33,512 bases of DNA from Rhodothermales bacterium. Lineage in GTDB: Bacteria; Bacteroidota; Rhodothermia; Rhodothermales; Bin80. Shown piece after piece: positions 9,860 to 19,239 of the stretch (within the stretch, counting starts at the first letter, position 1; each line of letters begins with the position of its first letter). The notes under the pieces were generated by a model, which made no database searches, was not told the DNA's origin, and worked only from the letters and a program-made list of their open reading frames with translations. Both the position numbers and the translations under genes were made by a program. The stretch is from the NCBI GenBank assembly GCA_012271205.1, contig JAAXGT010000124.1:1-33512 (forward strand). Direction: 5' to 3'.

Positions 9860-11782
9860 TCAGTTCAGTATGGGCCAATAGACACCAAAACGCAGCTGCC
9901 GTGCCGGAAGCGGATAGGTTGAAATGATTTCGTTGCCTGCCAGAAGCGGTGTACCACTGAGCACGTTCTCCCACGCCACAAAGAGCGTAGCACCTCGAAC
10001 ATCCCCTTCAGCATAGACATCCAGTGTCCCGGAGGCCGGCAATGGCCCTATGCGATCCAATTCGGGAAGTATCAGCAGCCCCGTCGGCGCATGCAAGATC
10101 CGGCTGCGAAAACTTCCCCACCAGCGTCCCCATAGCGACACATCCAAATCGAGATCCCCGGAAAAGAGCAAATAGCGCAGGCCCACGCGCCCACTACCCC
10201 CCCACCGTGGCAGGGCACTGGATCGAATCTCAGCCGATTGTCTCGGTCGTGATCGCATGATCCAAGGTGAAAGCGCAGCATAGACACCACGCCGGGCCGC
10301 GTCCCGAAAGGTCAGCCTCAACCCCGCCCCGATCGTGCGCGTAAAGAATAAATCAATAAGTGCAATGTCCGGCTGCCATTCATAGTAGTCTGTTACGAAG
10401 CGCTCATGGGTAATAAAGGCGTAGGGGGCCACCGAAACGGCGTCCACCCACTGCCGGACTCCCAACCGCACGTGTGTATGCTCATTGACGTCGTCGTCTC
10501 TTTTCTGCACGTAGTGTCCCCAGCCTCCCGTGTCGACTGGTCCGAATTGTCCGAGCGACCGAAATGCCTGCGCAAGTATATGCCCGGTTTCCCAGTTAAC
10601 CTGCATTTCAAGTGAACCTGACACCTTCCACAAATCAGCAACCCGGTGCAGACCCGCCCCAAGACTAACCCGAACCCGCCGCCAGACAAGCGAGTCTGCA
10701 AGCGAAATGTGCTGGGCTGGGCGCCGGTTCATATCAGTCGCACGCGCCACCTGGTCGATCCAGCCTTCCACATGGACTCGAAGCTGGTGCTTCCCGACCT
10801 GAAATCTCTGAGAAACAGACAGCCCCCCGCGCTGCACTACCGCCTGCGTGACGCTGTCCTGCGCACTGGTATAACGCAACGTCTGGGTATTTACGAACAT
10901 GGTCGCAGCCAACGGCGTGCGGACGCCTGGCAACGCGCGCACTCGCAGGATGCCCACAAAGTCATTCCGCACCAAGCGCCGCTGCGCCCCGGAGTCGCGG
11001 ACAACCGCAATCAGCCGGTTGTATCGCTCGGATTCGGAGCCGAGTACTCCGCCGTGTGCACCCAGCCGGCGCTGATTGTGTAAATAGAGCAACTCAAGTG
11101 ACCATCCTGCCTGCTGATAGCGTGAGCGGAGCAGCAGCTGCCTGAAGCGTCGCAGGCGGCTTCCAGGATACTCACCTTTAGCCGCTGCGCCCGCATAGGC
11201 GAATAACAATTGCATACGGCCAGGCCGTCTAAACAACGAACGCTGCTGCGTTTGCGCATGCAAGGCCGTAACGCGCTGCAAGCCGTGATCCCCAGCCTGG
11301 TAGTGAAGCTCGGTGAGTGGGAGCCCCATGGCCCATTCTCGAAGTTCGGCGCATACATTCACCGGTGCGCCCATGTCGCCATAGCTTAATATGGGGCGCT
11401 TGAGTAATGCCGTCGGAAGCAAATCGTAGCGCGGGCTTCCGGTTACAAGGTCGTCAAACGGTATACCGTTGAAACGCACCGAAATATGGTGGGGACTGAT
11501 ACCGTATGTGCTCCAGGCCGAGGGCCAACCAAAAGCATTAAAATCGTAAGCAAAAGCAGCGGCGTCCTCGTTAAGCGATCTTGTAAGGTCCAATGCACTT
11601 GAGAACAGCACGGCATTAGCTACGGTGGAGTCCTCGCCAAACGGCATAAAGCTCTGCACCGAATCCGCCCCCACCTGCGCGAAAGCCTGGTGAGAGACAA
11701 CAAGCACTACCAGGCATATTCCAGCCTGGTATACGCTGGTGTCATGCACCATACGGACCCTATGCACGGACCGGTTTCGCAT
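9860..11782 (-). CDS. Outer-membrane plug/beta-barrel protein (TonB-dependent-receptor-like or putative porin)
   Basis: Signal peptide (..VVLVVSHQAFAQ), plug-like segment (ISPHHISVRFNGIPFDDLVTGSPRYDLLP), long alternating barrel-like sequence. No classical TonB box seen. Confidence 0.6.
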   Translation of the reverse strand: MRNRSVHRVRMVHDTSVYQAGICLVVLVVSHQAFAQVGADSVQSFMPFGEDSTVANAVLFSSALDLTRSLNEDAAAFAYDFNAFGWPSAWSTYGISPHHISVRFNGIPFDDLVTGSPRYDLLPTALLKRPILSYGDMGAPVNVCAELREWAMGLPLTELHYQAGDHGLQRVTALHAQTQQRSLFRRPGRMQLLFAYAGAAAKGEYPGSRLRRFRQLLLRSRYQQAGWSLELLYLHNQRRLGAHGGVLGSESERYNRLIAVVRDSGAQRRLVRNDFVGILRVRALPGVRTPLAATMFVNTQTLRYTSAQDSVTQAVVQRGGLSVSQRFQVGKHQLRVHVEGWIDQVARATDMNRRPAQHISLADSLVWRRVRVSLGAGLHRVADLWKVSGSLEMQVNWETGHILAQAFRSLGQFGPVDTGGWGHYVQKRDDDVNEHTHVRLGVRQWVDAVSVAPYAFITHERFVTDYYEWQPDIALIDLFFTRTIGAGLRLTFRDAARRGVYAALSPWIMRSRPRQSAEIRSSALPRWGGSGRVGLRYLLFSGDLDLDVSLWGRWWGSFRSRILHAPTGLLILPELDRIGPLPASGTLDVYAEGDVRGATLFVAWENVLSGTPLLAGNEIISTYPLPARQLRFGVYWPILN

Positions 11783-11785
11783 GCC

Positions 11786-12694
11786 TCACGTCCGCTCGCG
11801 CAAGTAGGCGAGAGTTTCCTGATTGAACGGATACTCTTTCAGGATGAACGATTCGTAGAATTCAACCGAATCCCCAGTGTTACCCGCTATCAGCATCCTC
11901 AACTGATCTCTTGTGATGGGCAGCAGCTGGCCAGCCACTCTCATCCCAGCGTGCACAATCGGAAGTGGAATGCGCACCTTGCGCCGAACCTTAAGTCCCA
12001 GAGCGCGGGTGATTTCGTCGATGAGAGCCACATAGGTATACGTGTTGCGTCCGACCGCACATATCGTGCGGCCGTGGAGTTGCTTCAGCTCCATGGCTTG
12101 TACAACCGCCTGTGCCACTTCTTCCACACTGACCGGTTGCAGCTCGTATTCACCGTTGCCGAAGACCGGAATTACCTTAAACGGATGAATCAGGTCTGCA
12201 GCCAACCGCGTACAAAACTCCTCTCGCTCAAGCCCCGGATCACCAAAAATCAGTCCGGGCCGTAGTATGCACCAGTGCGGGAGTTTGCTCTCTCGTACGG
12301 CTTCTTCCGCCTGCCACTTGGTGGTCTGATACCGGCTGACACCCTCTTGGGACGCTCCGTTGGCACTCACGTACACGAGACGCTCTATGCCGGCTTGCTT
12401 GGCGACTCGCACCACGTTGCGTGTGGCTCCAGTGTGCAGTGCATCAAAAGTAATCCCTGCGCGGGGATCTTCTCTAATAATTCCAACCAGATGAATCAAC
12501 GCATGGCATTTCTGCATAAGGCTGGGGAGCAGTCCGTTAATGTCGCCACGAACTATTTCGACCTGCTTGGAACCGAATCCTTCAGGTGCTCCTCCACGGC
12601 GCACGAGGCACCGAACTGAATGCCCCGCCTGCACGAGCATACGCAGTACGTAGCGCCCTACAAATCCTGTACCACCGGTCAAAAAAACACGCAT
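11786..12694 (-). CDS. NAD(P)-binding protein, complex I NDUFA9-like / atypical SDR
   Basis: MRVFLTGGTGFVGRYVLRMLVQAGHSVRCLVR (Rossmann GGTGFVG), LVYVSANGA, YQTTKWQAEEAVRES, LRPGLIFGDPG. Confidence 0.88.
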   Translation of the reverse strand: MRVFLTGGTGFVGRYVLRMLVQAGHSVRCLVRRGGAPEGFGSKQVEIVRGDINGLLPSLMQKCHALIHLVGIIREDPRAGITFDALHTGATRNVVRVAKQAGIERLVYVSANGASQEGVSRYQTTKWQAEEAVRESKLPHWCILRPGLIFGDPGLEREEFCTRLAADLIHPFKVIPVFGNGEYELQPVSVEEVAQAVVQAMELKQLHGRTICAVGRNTYTYVALIDEITRALGLKVRRKVRIPLPIVHAGMRVAGQLLPITRDQLRMLIAGNTGDSVEFYESFILKEYPFNQETLAYLRERT

Positions 12695-12824
12695 TGCAGT
12701 GCGTAAACGGGTTGCTACGCTGAAAATTACATCATGAATGCGCCAGAAACCCCTACCTTACTTTTGGGAATTACTGGATACGGATGGTCATAGGGTTCGA
12801 CAGTAAATCCTCTGTAAATAGCAT

Positions 12825-13157
12825 TTAGCAATGGGGCATGTCCGGCATAACGCCCCCGTCCCGTCCGCTCGTTGATGTGAGTAGGTGGTGTGGCGAACGT
12901 CCTTGATTTGGTTTGGGCCGAACCACATACAGGAGATAAAAGTCGCCGTCTACATCAGTAAATATTCGTCGCATATAGGCTTGACCAATCTCCTGTTTGC
13001 CCTTATAAATCATTCGGTCTCCCCGCTCTTCAATACGACCGCCCTTAATTTTGTCGAACCTGTACTGCCACAAGGGCAAAGCCTCATCTGTGTAGACAGT
13101 GAATACAGGCACGTCGGTCAAGGGCATACCGATAGCGTTGCTACTCACTGCATGCAA
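12825..13157 (-). pseudogene. Small ORF / possible C-terminal remnant of a beta-propeller-like protein
   Basis: 110-aa ORF with protein-like composition (FTVYTDEALPLWQYRFDKIKGGRIEERGDRMIYKGKQEIGQAYMRRIFTDVDGDFYLLYVVRPKPN). Just upstream in another frame is DNILVVGSLTDRARLACSE*, suggesting a frameshifted remnant. No family identified. Confidence 0.3.
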
Positions 13158-13210
13158 GTCGGGCCCGGTCTGTCAAACTGCCGACAACCAAGATATTATC
13201 TGACTTATAA

Positions 13211-13277
13211 GAGGCTCTTGCAAAACCCCTGATTTGGAGGTTTTTCGCCAGCCTCAATCACCGCGGTAATTGAGGCT
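13211..13277 (-). promoter_or_regulatory. Chained inverted repeats at the end of susD (possible terminator/attenuator or repeat-element relic)
   Basis: AGCCTCAATCACCGCGGTAATTGAGGCT (13250-13277) is a near-perfect palindrome. Its AGCCTC arm can alternatively pair with GAGGCT at 13211-13216, with an inner AAAACCCC / GGAGGTTTT stem. Confidence 0.45.
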
Positions 13278-14832
13278 AGTGTCCAGGATTCTGCGTAACC
13301 ACGCCGCCGGAAATGTCGATCTCCAACTGGGGAATCGGATACAGGAGGCGTTCCGGCGTCAAACTGAAGCTCGTCGGACCGTTGTAGGTGGAGATCCTTT
13401 GGAATGTGCTCTGCTGGGCCTCCAACTGTGCATTCATAACGGCGATGGTCTGCGTCTCCGTCAGCCGCAGTAGATCGAACCACCGGTGCATTTCAAAGGC
13501 GAATTCTAACCTTCGCTCCTTCATCAGCTTTTCCATGAAGTTGCCGGGTGTGTTCGTGTCGATATCGGGGAGACCGGCGCGGCTCCGAATTTGATTGATG
13601 AGGGAATACGCCTCGGCGCCTTCTCCCAGTGCCTCCGCCAGCGACAATAGCACATCGGCATAGCGCAGCAGGACGAGATTCACATCAGCTCCGTCTGACT
13701 CTGCACTTACATCAATAAATTTGGTGATAAATCCTCCCGGTTCACGGCCGGTGATGGTGCCGTACGTGTGTGGAATCCTCAGATCCTCCGGATCGTCGAA
13801 GGCATTGATCAGATCCTGAGTGACGAACGGGAATAGAATCTCCCGCGTGGAGCCGCCGGCAACGATACCCAGTTCGTCAGCGACGCTCTGGGGGATGAAA
13901 TGCTGCCGGAATAGTCCGGTCTGATTTGCAGGGTTGAAATTGACTTCGAAGATAGACTCGGCTAAATTGTCGTTACCGGGGCTGTGGATCATGCCATAAT
14001 CGCTGAGGAGAGAGTATTGGCCGAGCACCAGGCGTAGAGCGGATGCCGCTGCGCCTGCATTACCGCGCTGCAATTCCACTTTTCCGAGCAACGTCATGGC
14101 AGCAAAGCGGGTAGCCCTGCCGACCTCATTGTCGGCACTGCCGTCGTAGGTGTCGGGAAGCACTGCTGCGGCTTCCGTGAGATCTTGCACGATCAGATCG
14201 TAGACTTCGGCCTCTGAGGCGCGTGCCAATACAGTTTCCTCGAAATCTTCCGTCGGCGTGATTCTCAGCGGTGTGCCTCCCCAGAGATTGACCATGTGGT
14301 AGTAAGTGAACGCGCGCACGAACTTGGCTTCACCTACGATGCGCTCGATCAGTGCCGCATTCCCTTCGGCCTCCGGGCCTCGAACGATTACCGTGTTAGC
14401 AAGATTAATGCAGTTGTACATGGCAGCCCAAGTGACATCCAGCAGCAGGTTCCCTGGCACCTCCGCGAATATGTCTGTCGCCACGCGCTCGGCTTGGTCC
14501 GTGTGGTCCAAGCCGGCATTATCCGATCTTCCCTCGATAATGTTGTAGATGGTTCCGTTCCCATAAATGGATCTTTGCGCGGCGTACACGCCGGTCATTC
14601 CGATCAGGAGCTCCTGATCCGTAGAAAAGAACGATGGGGCATCGATCCGGTCGACTGGCTCCACATCCAGGAAGCTATCACACGATGATCCGGCCATCGA
14701 AGCCAAGAGCACGAAAGCCAAGGCCTTAAGGCCACGTGTCGGAAAGGGTTGACGATCATTCTGCAGCGAGGCAGGACCTTCATACGCGGGCCCCGAGAGC
14801 AATTTCGCGTTGTTCCACGATTTCATGGTCAT
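13276..14832 (-). CDS. SusD/RagB-family nutrient-binding outer membrane lipoprotein
   Basis: Lipobox-like SMAGSSC, CDSFLDVEPVDRIDAPSFFSTDQELLIGMTGVYAAQRS, RAFTYYHMVNLWGGTPL, C-terminal RRLEFAFEMHRWFDLLR and LYPIPQLEID. Confidence 0.96.
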   Translation of the reverse strand: MTMKSWNNAKLLSGPAYEGPASLQNDRQPFPTRGLKALAFVLLASMAGSSCDSFLDVEPVDRIDAPSFFSTDQELLIGMTGVYAAQRSIYGNGTIYNIIEGRSDNAGLDHTDQAERVATDIFAEVPGNLLLDVTWAAMYNCINLANTVIVRGPEAEGNAALIERIVGEAKFVRAFTYYHMVNLWGGTPLRITPTEDFEETVLARASEAEVYDLIVQDLTEAAAVLPDTYDGSADNEVGRATRFAAMTLLGKVELQRGNAGAAASALRLVLGQYSLLSDYGMIHSPGNDNLAESIFEVNFNPANQTGLFRQHFIPQSVADELGIVAGGSTREILFPFVTQDLINAFDDPEDLRIPHTYGTITGREPGGFITKFIDVSAESDGADVNLVLLRYADVLLSLAEALGEGAEAYSLINQIRSRAGLPDIDTNTPGNFMEKLMKERRLEFAFEMHRWFDLLRLTETQTIAVMNAQLEAQQSTFQRISTYNGPTSFSLTPERLLYPIPQLEIDISGGVVTQNPGH

Positions 14833-14851
14833 GGTCGCTTGGTTGTAAGGG

Positions 14852-17800
14852 TTAATACGTAACGTGGATGCCGAACGTCCACACTCGCGGTAGTGGCAGG
14901 TGAGGAGGACTCGTCAGTCCGATTTCCCTGCCGTCTGCTACACCGGGAATCCTGGACCCGCCGAAGAGTGAGGGGCCACCTGCCGAATTCCGTCTACCTG
15001 CAGGGTTGCCCCCGATGAAGCTTGTCCACATATGGACATTATCCATGGACATGTAGATTCTTCCGCGGGCACCCTCGGCACCGAGTCCGCGAAGAAGTTT
15101 CTGAGGTAAGGTATAAGTCAGCGTGATGTTGCGGAGTCGGAGAAAATCTGTGTTCTGGATCCCCAAGCTGGAAACGGCACCAATGCCGGTATCGAAGCCT
15201 GAGGCGCTGGGTGTCTTGCCGTCGCCGGGCTGGCTTTCCGAAATGTACCGGCCGTCGTACCAGAATTTCTTGGACAGATTAACCCGGCGAAACGGCGCAC
15301 CGATCTGAATAATGTACAGATCCAGGACGGAGGCACCCGCTTGACCGTTGAAGCGAACATTAAGATCGAAATCCTTGTATCGGACGTTGGTATGGAAACC
15401 ATAGATATAGTCCAGATTCGTGCCTTCCAAATTCACACCGTCCGGTCCCAAGAAATTACTGATCGTGCCGTCGCCGTCGGCATCTCTGTAGAGCATCGTA
15501 CCAGGTTGTGCATCAGGTTGCGCCGGATGTGTCTCCCCTTCCCGCACGATGCCCAAGTGCTCAACGACGTGGATGTTCTGCAGTTCTCCTCCGACCACGC
15601 GTCGCAGCGCACCGAAGAAATTTCGAATCTCTTCATCGCCGCCCAGATCCAGAATTTCCTGATTGTTGTGGGTCACATTGCCGCCCACAACCCAGTCGAA
15701 ATCGTGCGTTTCCATTACGGCAACGTTGGCTGTCAGCTCGATGCCGTCGTTACGCATGCTCCCGATATTGGTGAGAAAGCCGCCATAGCCGGACGATGCT
15801 ACGATATTCCGAGAAAGGAGTAGACTGGTGGTCACGTTGTTGTAGTAATCGAGCACCATGCTGTAGCGGCCGTTCATGAGTGTCAGATCGAGCCCAATGT
15901 CCAGTTGCTCGGACGTCTCCCAGGTCAGGCCAGGGTTGCCCGGGTCCCCGATGGCTACGCCCGTCAATTGCGTGGCTCCGAGCGAGTGATTTACGGGCCC
16001 TAGACTCGGTCGCGCAATGAAGTCAGGAATCGCGTTGCTGCCCGTGGAGCCGTACGACACGCGAAGTTTCGCGTCGTTGACAAAACCCAGCGCCTTGACG
16101 AAGTCCTCCTCTGAGAGCCGCCAACCCAGCGCAAATGAGCCGAACGTCTGATAGCGATTATTGGCCCCGAATCTCGAACTCCCATCTCGCCGTACCGTAG
16201 CTGTCAGCAGGTACCGATCCTTAAAGGAATAATTAAGCCGTCCGAGAACGGAGACGAGTGCGTTTTCGCCGAACCCGTTGTTGGAGGTCAGGGTCTCCGA
16301 ATCACCGATCGACAGAATCCGTGCACCCGGAATCTGCAGTCCAGACACATTCGACGACACGAATTCCACTCTGTCTCGCTGCAGGGTGAAACCGGCCAGC
16401 ACATCAAAGAAGTGGTCCCGTCCGACTAGTCTACGGAAATTGGCTGTGTTTTCATTCAGCCAACCTCTTTGCCACACCTGTCCTACGTTCAGGGTACTGA
16501 CCGCCGGATACGTAAACCGGGGGGCACCGGGAGGAGCGTCGTAAAGCGATTCGTTCTTGTCGGATCCAATATTGGTGGACAGAATAGATTGGAAAGTAAT
16601 GCCGGTGAAGGCCTCCACCGACAGACTTACGCCACCCAGCATTCTGAATAGGTCATGCGTACGCTTGAAGTGATTGATGGTCTCCAAGGGATTGCCGATC
16701 GGAAAATTGCCCGGCACGTAGCTACCGATGGCATAGGACCCGTCGGGATTGAAAATGGGAATGATTGGGGGGAGCAGAATGGCCTGAGCCCACGCAGAAC
16801 TCCAGTCGCTTCCATCCTCGCTGGGCCTACTGGACTTCAGGATCTTGGACACGCTCGGGGCTACATTCAACCCAAAGGTAATTCTGTCGCTTGGACGATA
16901 GGCCAGTTTGAGACGAGCTCCGATCCTGTTGTACCCCTCGCCGGGTATGATACCGGATTCTTCTGTATAGCTGCTCGAGAGCAGATAGGAGACTTTTTCG
17001 GTGCCTCCGTGCGCGGAGAGGGACAAATTGTGAAACGGCGCTGTTTGATAGAGTTCATCCTGCCAGTCCGTATCGGTGGAGCCGTCCCACACGCTCGAAA
17101 TCCAGCCAGGTACAGTGCCGCCGTTTTGTTCAGTATGAAATTGAACGTATTCCTGGGCATTGAGCAATTCGAATCGGGCACTCCTCGGAATACTCGACAC
17201 GCCGGTCTTCATGTCGAAGTTGATCTGGGCCGTTCCAATGCGGCCAGATTTCGTGGTGACGATGATAACGCCGTTAGCCCCTCGTGAACCGTAGATGGCC
17301 GTAGCCGAGGCATCCTTCAGCACATCGATCGATTCGATATCCGCGGGGTTGAGCATTTGCGCGTTCCGCTGATCGGTCGGAAACCCGTCGATTACCCACA
17401 AGGGCTCGTAGCCCGCTGACAAGGATCCGATGGCCCGGATCGAGATCTGAGCTAGGTCACCTGGGTTGGCACTGCGATCGGCCACGTTGAGCCCAGGCAC
17501 GAGGCCTTGCAGAGCTTTTTCTACCGAAGCTACAGGCCGCGACGCAACATCCGTAGCCGAAACGGTGGCAATTGATCCGGTGAGGTCCTTACGCAGCTGT
17601 GTGCCATACCCCGTGACAATCACTTCCTCAAGTCTCGCCACGTCTTCCTCCATAATCACATCAATGACGGTCCTTCCGTCTATCGCTATTTCCTGCGTGA
17701 CGAAGCCTATGAACGAGAACACAAGGGTCGTTGCATCATCGGGAACGGTAATAACATAGGTGCCGTCGATATTGGTGACCGTCCCGATATTAGTGTCCGC

Positions 17801-17986
17801 GACGCGCACGGTCGCACCGCTTAGGGGATCCCCGTCGGTGTCTGTCACGGTGCCCGTGATTGTCACATCTGGATTCCGTGCGAACGAGTCCCACGACTCG
17901 CCATAAGCCGGCGGTATTGCCAAGCCGATGCACAGCACGAGGAGAGCCGGTAGCCCGGATGTCTTACAGTGGCGTTCAGCGTTCAT
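14852..17986 (-). CDS. SusC/RagA-family TonB-linked outer membrane receptor
   Basis: Carboxypeptidase-like domain (TITGTVTDTDGDPLSGATVRVADTNIGTVTNIDGTYVI), VIVTGYGTQLRKDLTGSIATV, plug motif PLWVIDGFPTD, DIESIDVLKDASATAIYGSRGANGVIIVTTKSG. Confidence 0.97.
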   Translation of the reverse strand: MNAERHCKTSGLPALLVLCIGLAIPPAYGESWDSFARNPDVTITGTVTDTDGDPLSGATVRVADTNIGTVTNIDGTYVITVPDDATTLVFSFIGFVTQEIAIDGRTVIDVIMEEDVARLEEVIVTGYGTQLRKDLTGSIATVSATDVASRPVASVEKALQGLVPGLNVADRSANPGDLAQISIRAIGSLSAGYEPLWVIDGFPTDQRNAQMLNPADIESIDVLKDASATAIYGSRGANGVIIVTTKSGRIGTAQINFDMKTGVSSIPRSARFELLNAQEYVQFHTEQNGGTVPGWISSVWDGSTDTDWQDELYQTAPFHNLSLSAHGGTEKVSYLLSSSYTEESGIIPGEGYNRIGARLKLAYRPSDRITFGLNVAPSVSKILKSSRPSEDGSDWSSAWAQAILLPPIIPIFNPDGSYAIGSYVPGNFPIGNPLETINHFKRTHDLFRMLGGVSLSVEAFTGITFQSILSTNIGSDKNESLYDAPPGAPRFTYPAVSTLNVGQVWQRGWLNENTANFRRLVGRDHFFDVLAGFTLQRDRVEFVSSNVSGLQIPGARILSIGDSETLTSNNGFGENALVSVLGRLNYSFKDRYLLTATVRRDGSSRFGANNRYQTFGSFALGWRLSEEDFVKALGFVNDAKLRVSYGSTGSNAIPDFIARPSLGPVNHSLGATQLTGVAIGDPGNPGLTWETSEQLDIGLDLTLMNGRYSMVLDYYNNVTTSLLLSRNIVASSGYGGFLTNIGSMRNDGIELTANVAVMETHDFDWVVGGNVTHNNQEILDLGGDEEIRNFFGALRRVVGGELQNIHVVEHLGIVREGETHPAQPDAQPGTMLYRDADGDGTISNFLGPDGVNLEGTNLDYIYGFHTNVRYKDFDLNVRFNGQAGASVLDLYIIQIGAPFRRVNLSKKFWYDGRYISESQPGDGKTPSASGFDTGIGAVSSLGIQNTDFLRLRNITLTYTLPQKLLRGLGAEGARGRIYMSMDNVHMWTSFIGGNPAGRRNSAGGPSLFGGSRIPGVADGREIGLTSPPHLPLPRVWTFGIHVTY

Positions 17987-18070
17987 GTCTCCGTGTATCT
18001 GGATTGATTCAGACCCGATTCGGATGCAACAACATCGAGACCCCTCATAATCTGCGATAGGTGGCCTTCA

Positions 18071-18086
18071 ATGTTAAGGATAACAT
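18071..18086. promoter_or_regulatory. Operator-like inverted repeat ATGTTA-AGGA-TAACAT upstream of susC
   Basis: 6-bp perfect arms with 4-nt spacer in the AT-rich region about 85 nt upstream of the SusC start. Confidence 0.3.
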
Positions 18087-18213
18087 AACAATTGAGGAAT
18101 AACTTTCGCAAGCTCTTGATATTCCTATATTCCGGTCAAAAAATTTGGTAATTATATACAGTAGTTGAAGCGATTGTGGTCACAATTTCCGTAAAAACAA
18201 CTAAGTAAACAAA

Positions 18214-18239
18214 CAAAACGTATACGCAAAACGTATACG
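18214..18239. repeat. Perfect 13-bp tandem direct repeat (CAAAACGTATACG)x2
   Basis: Read directly. Each copy contains the 8-bp palindrome CGTATACG. Confidence 0.9.
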
Positions 18240-19213
18240 AGAATGGCTGCGCCGGGAAGATCGTACAGAAAGGGTATCACGCTGATTGAATTAATGGACC
18301 TGGTGCCGGACGAAGTGGGGCCCGAAAGTGGTTTGAGGCCGTCGTATGGCCGGACGGAGAGCGGGCTTGCCTCCGCTGCGGTAGCGTGAACGTCTACGAG
18401 TGCAAGCACAAGACCATGCCGTACCGTTGCCGAGACTGCAAAAAGTACTTCAGCGTCAAGACCGGCACCGCAATCGAGTCAAGCAATTTGCCGTTGCGGA
18501 AGTGGGTATGGGCCATTTATCTCGAGTCAACCAACCTCAAGGGCGTAGCCTCCATGAGGCTGCACCGGGATCTCGGTGTGACGCAAAAGACGGCTTGGTT
18601 TATGCTACAGCGCATTCGCGAGGCACTGAGGGAGGAGTTGGCCCCTGTATTCGAAGGTCCTGCGGAGGTGGACGAAGCGTACTTTTGGGGGCCTCGAAAA
18701 GAACAGACACGAGTGGAAGAAGGCGAATCTCGGGTGCGGAACGGCAGGTAAAACGGCGGTAGTCGGCGCGAGGAATCGGGCGACAGGCTAAGGTTGCCGC
18801 GCAGGTCGTTGACCGCACGGATGCAGCCACGTTGCAGGACTTCGTGGCGGACGTTGCCCAGAAGGATCTACGGTATACACAGACGAAGCAAAGCCTACGA
18901 GGGCATGGTAGGCATGAAGCATGAAGCGGTAAAGCACTCGGTTTCGGAGTACGTGACCGGCATGGCGCATACGAATGGCGTTGAGTCGTTTTGGGCTATG
19001 CTAAAGGGGGCCTATCATGGCACGTACCGCCAGATCAGCAAGAAGCACTTGAATCGCTACGTTGAGCAATTCGCGGGCAAGCACAACATGCGCTCACTGG
19101 ACACGATAGCGCAAATGCAGCATGTCGTGGCCGAGCTGGCTGGACGGCGGGTTCTGTACAGGGAGTTGGTGGCGTAGGGGTTTGAACCAGCTGTCCTGGA
19201 TTTGTCGTATACC
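18232..19213 (+). mobile_element. Probable degenerate IS1595-type element, boundaries tentative
   Basis: Short inverted match GTATACGA (18234-18241 region) versus TCGTATAC (19205-19212) flanks the transposase pseudogene. No clear target duplication. Confidence 0.4.
18243..19177 (+). pseudogene. IS1595-family (ISXO2-like) transposase, frameshifted
   Basis: Pieces in different frames: MAAPGRSYRKGITLIELMDLVPDE; ARKWFEAVVWPDGERACLRCGSVNVYECKHKTMPYRCRDCKKYFSVKTGTAIESSNLPLRKWVWAIYLESTNLKGVASMRLHRDLGVTQKTAWFMLQRIREALREE..GPAEVDEAYF; LEKNRHEWKKANLGCGTAGKTAVVGARNRATG*; KVAAQVVDRTDAATLQDFVADVAQKD; KAYEGMVGMKHEAVKHSVSEYVTGMAHTNGVESFWAMLKGAYHGTYRQISKKHLNRYVEQFAGKHNMRSLDTIAQM. Confidence 0.93.
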
Positions 19214-19239
19214 GTGCACAGTGTAAACAGCAATGCAAT

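Noticed and set aside
9804-9974. N-terminal 57-aa extension of the EcsC ORF
   Set aside because: Would overlap the upstream outer-membrane gene by over 100 nt; internal ATG at 9803 fits the family start better.
12775-12815. tRNA/tmRNA-like GGGTTCGACAGTAAATCC
   Set aside because: T-loop-like string only; no acceptor stem, anticodon arm or CCA end could be built around it.
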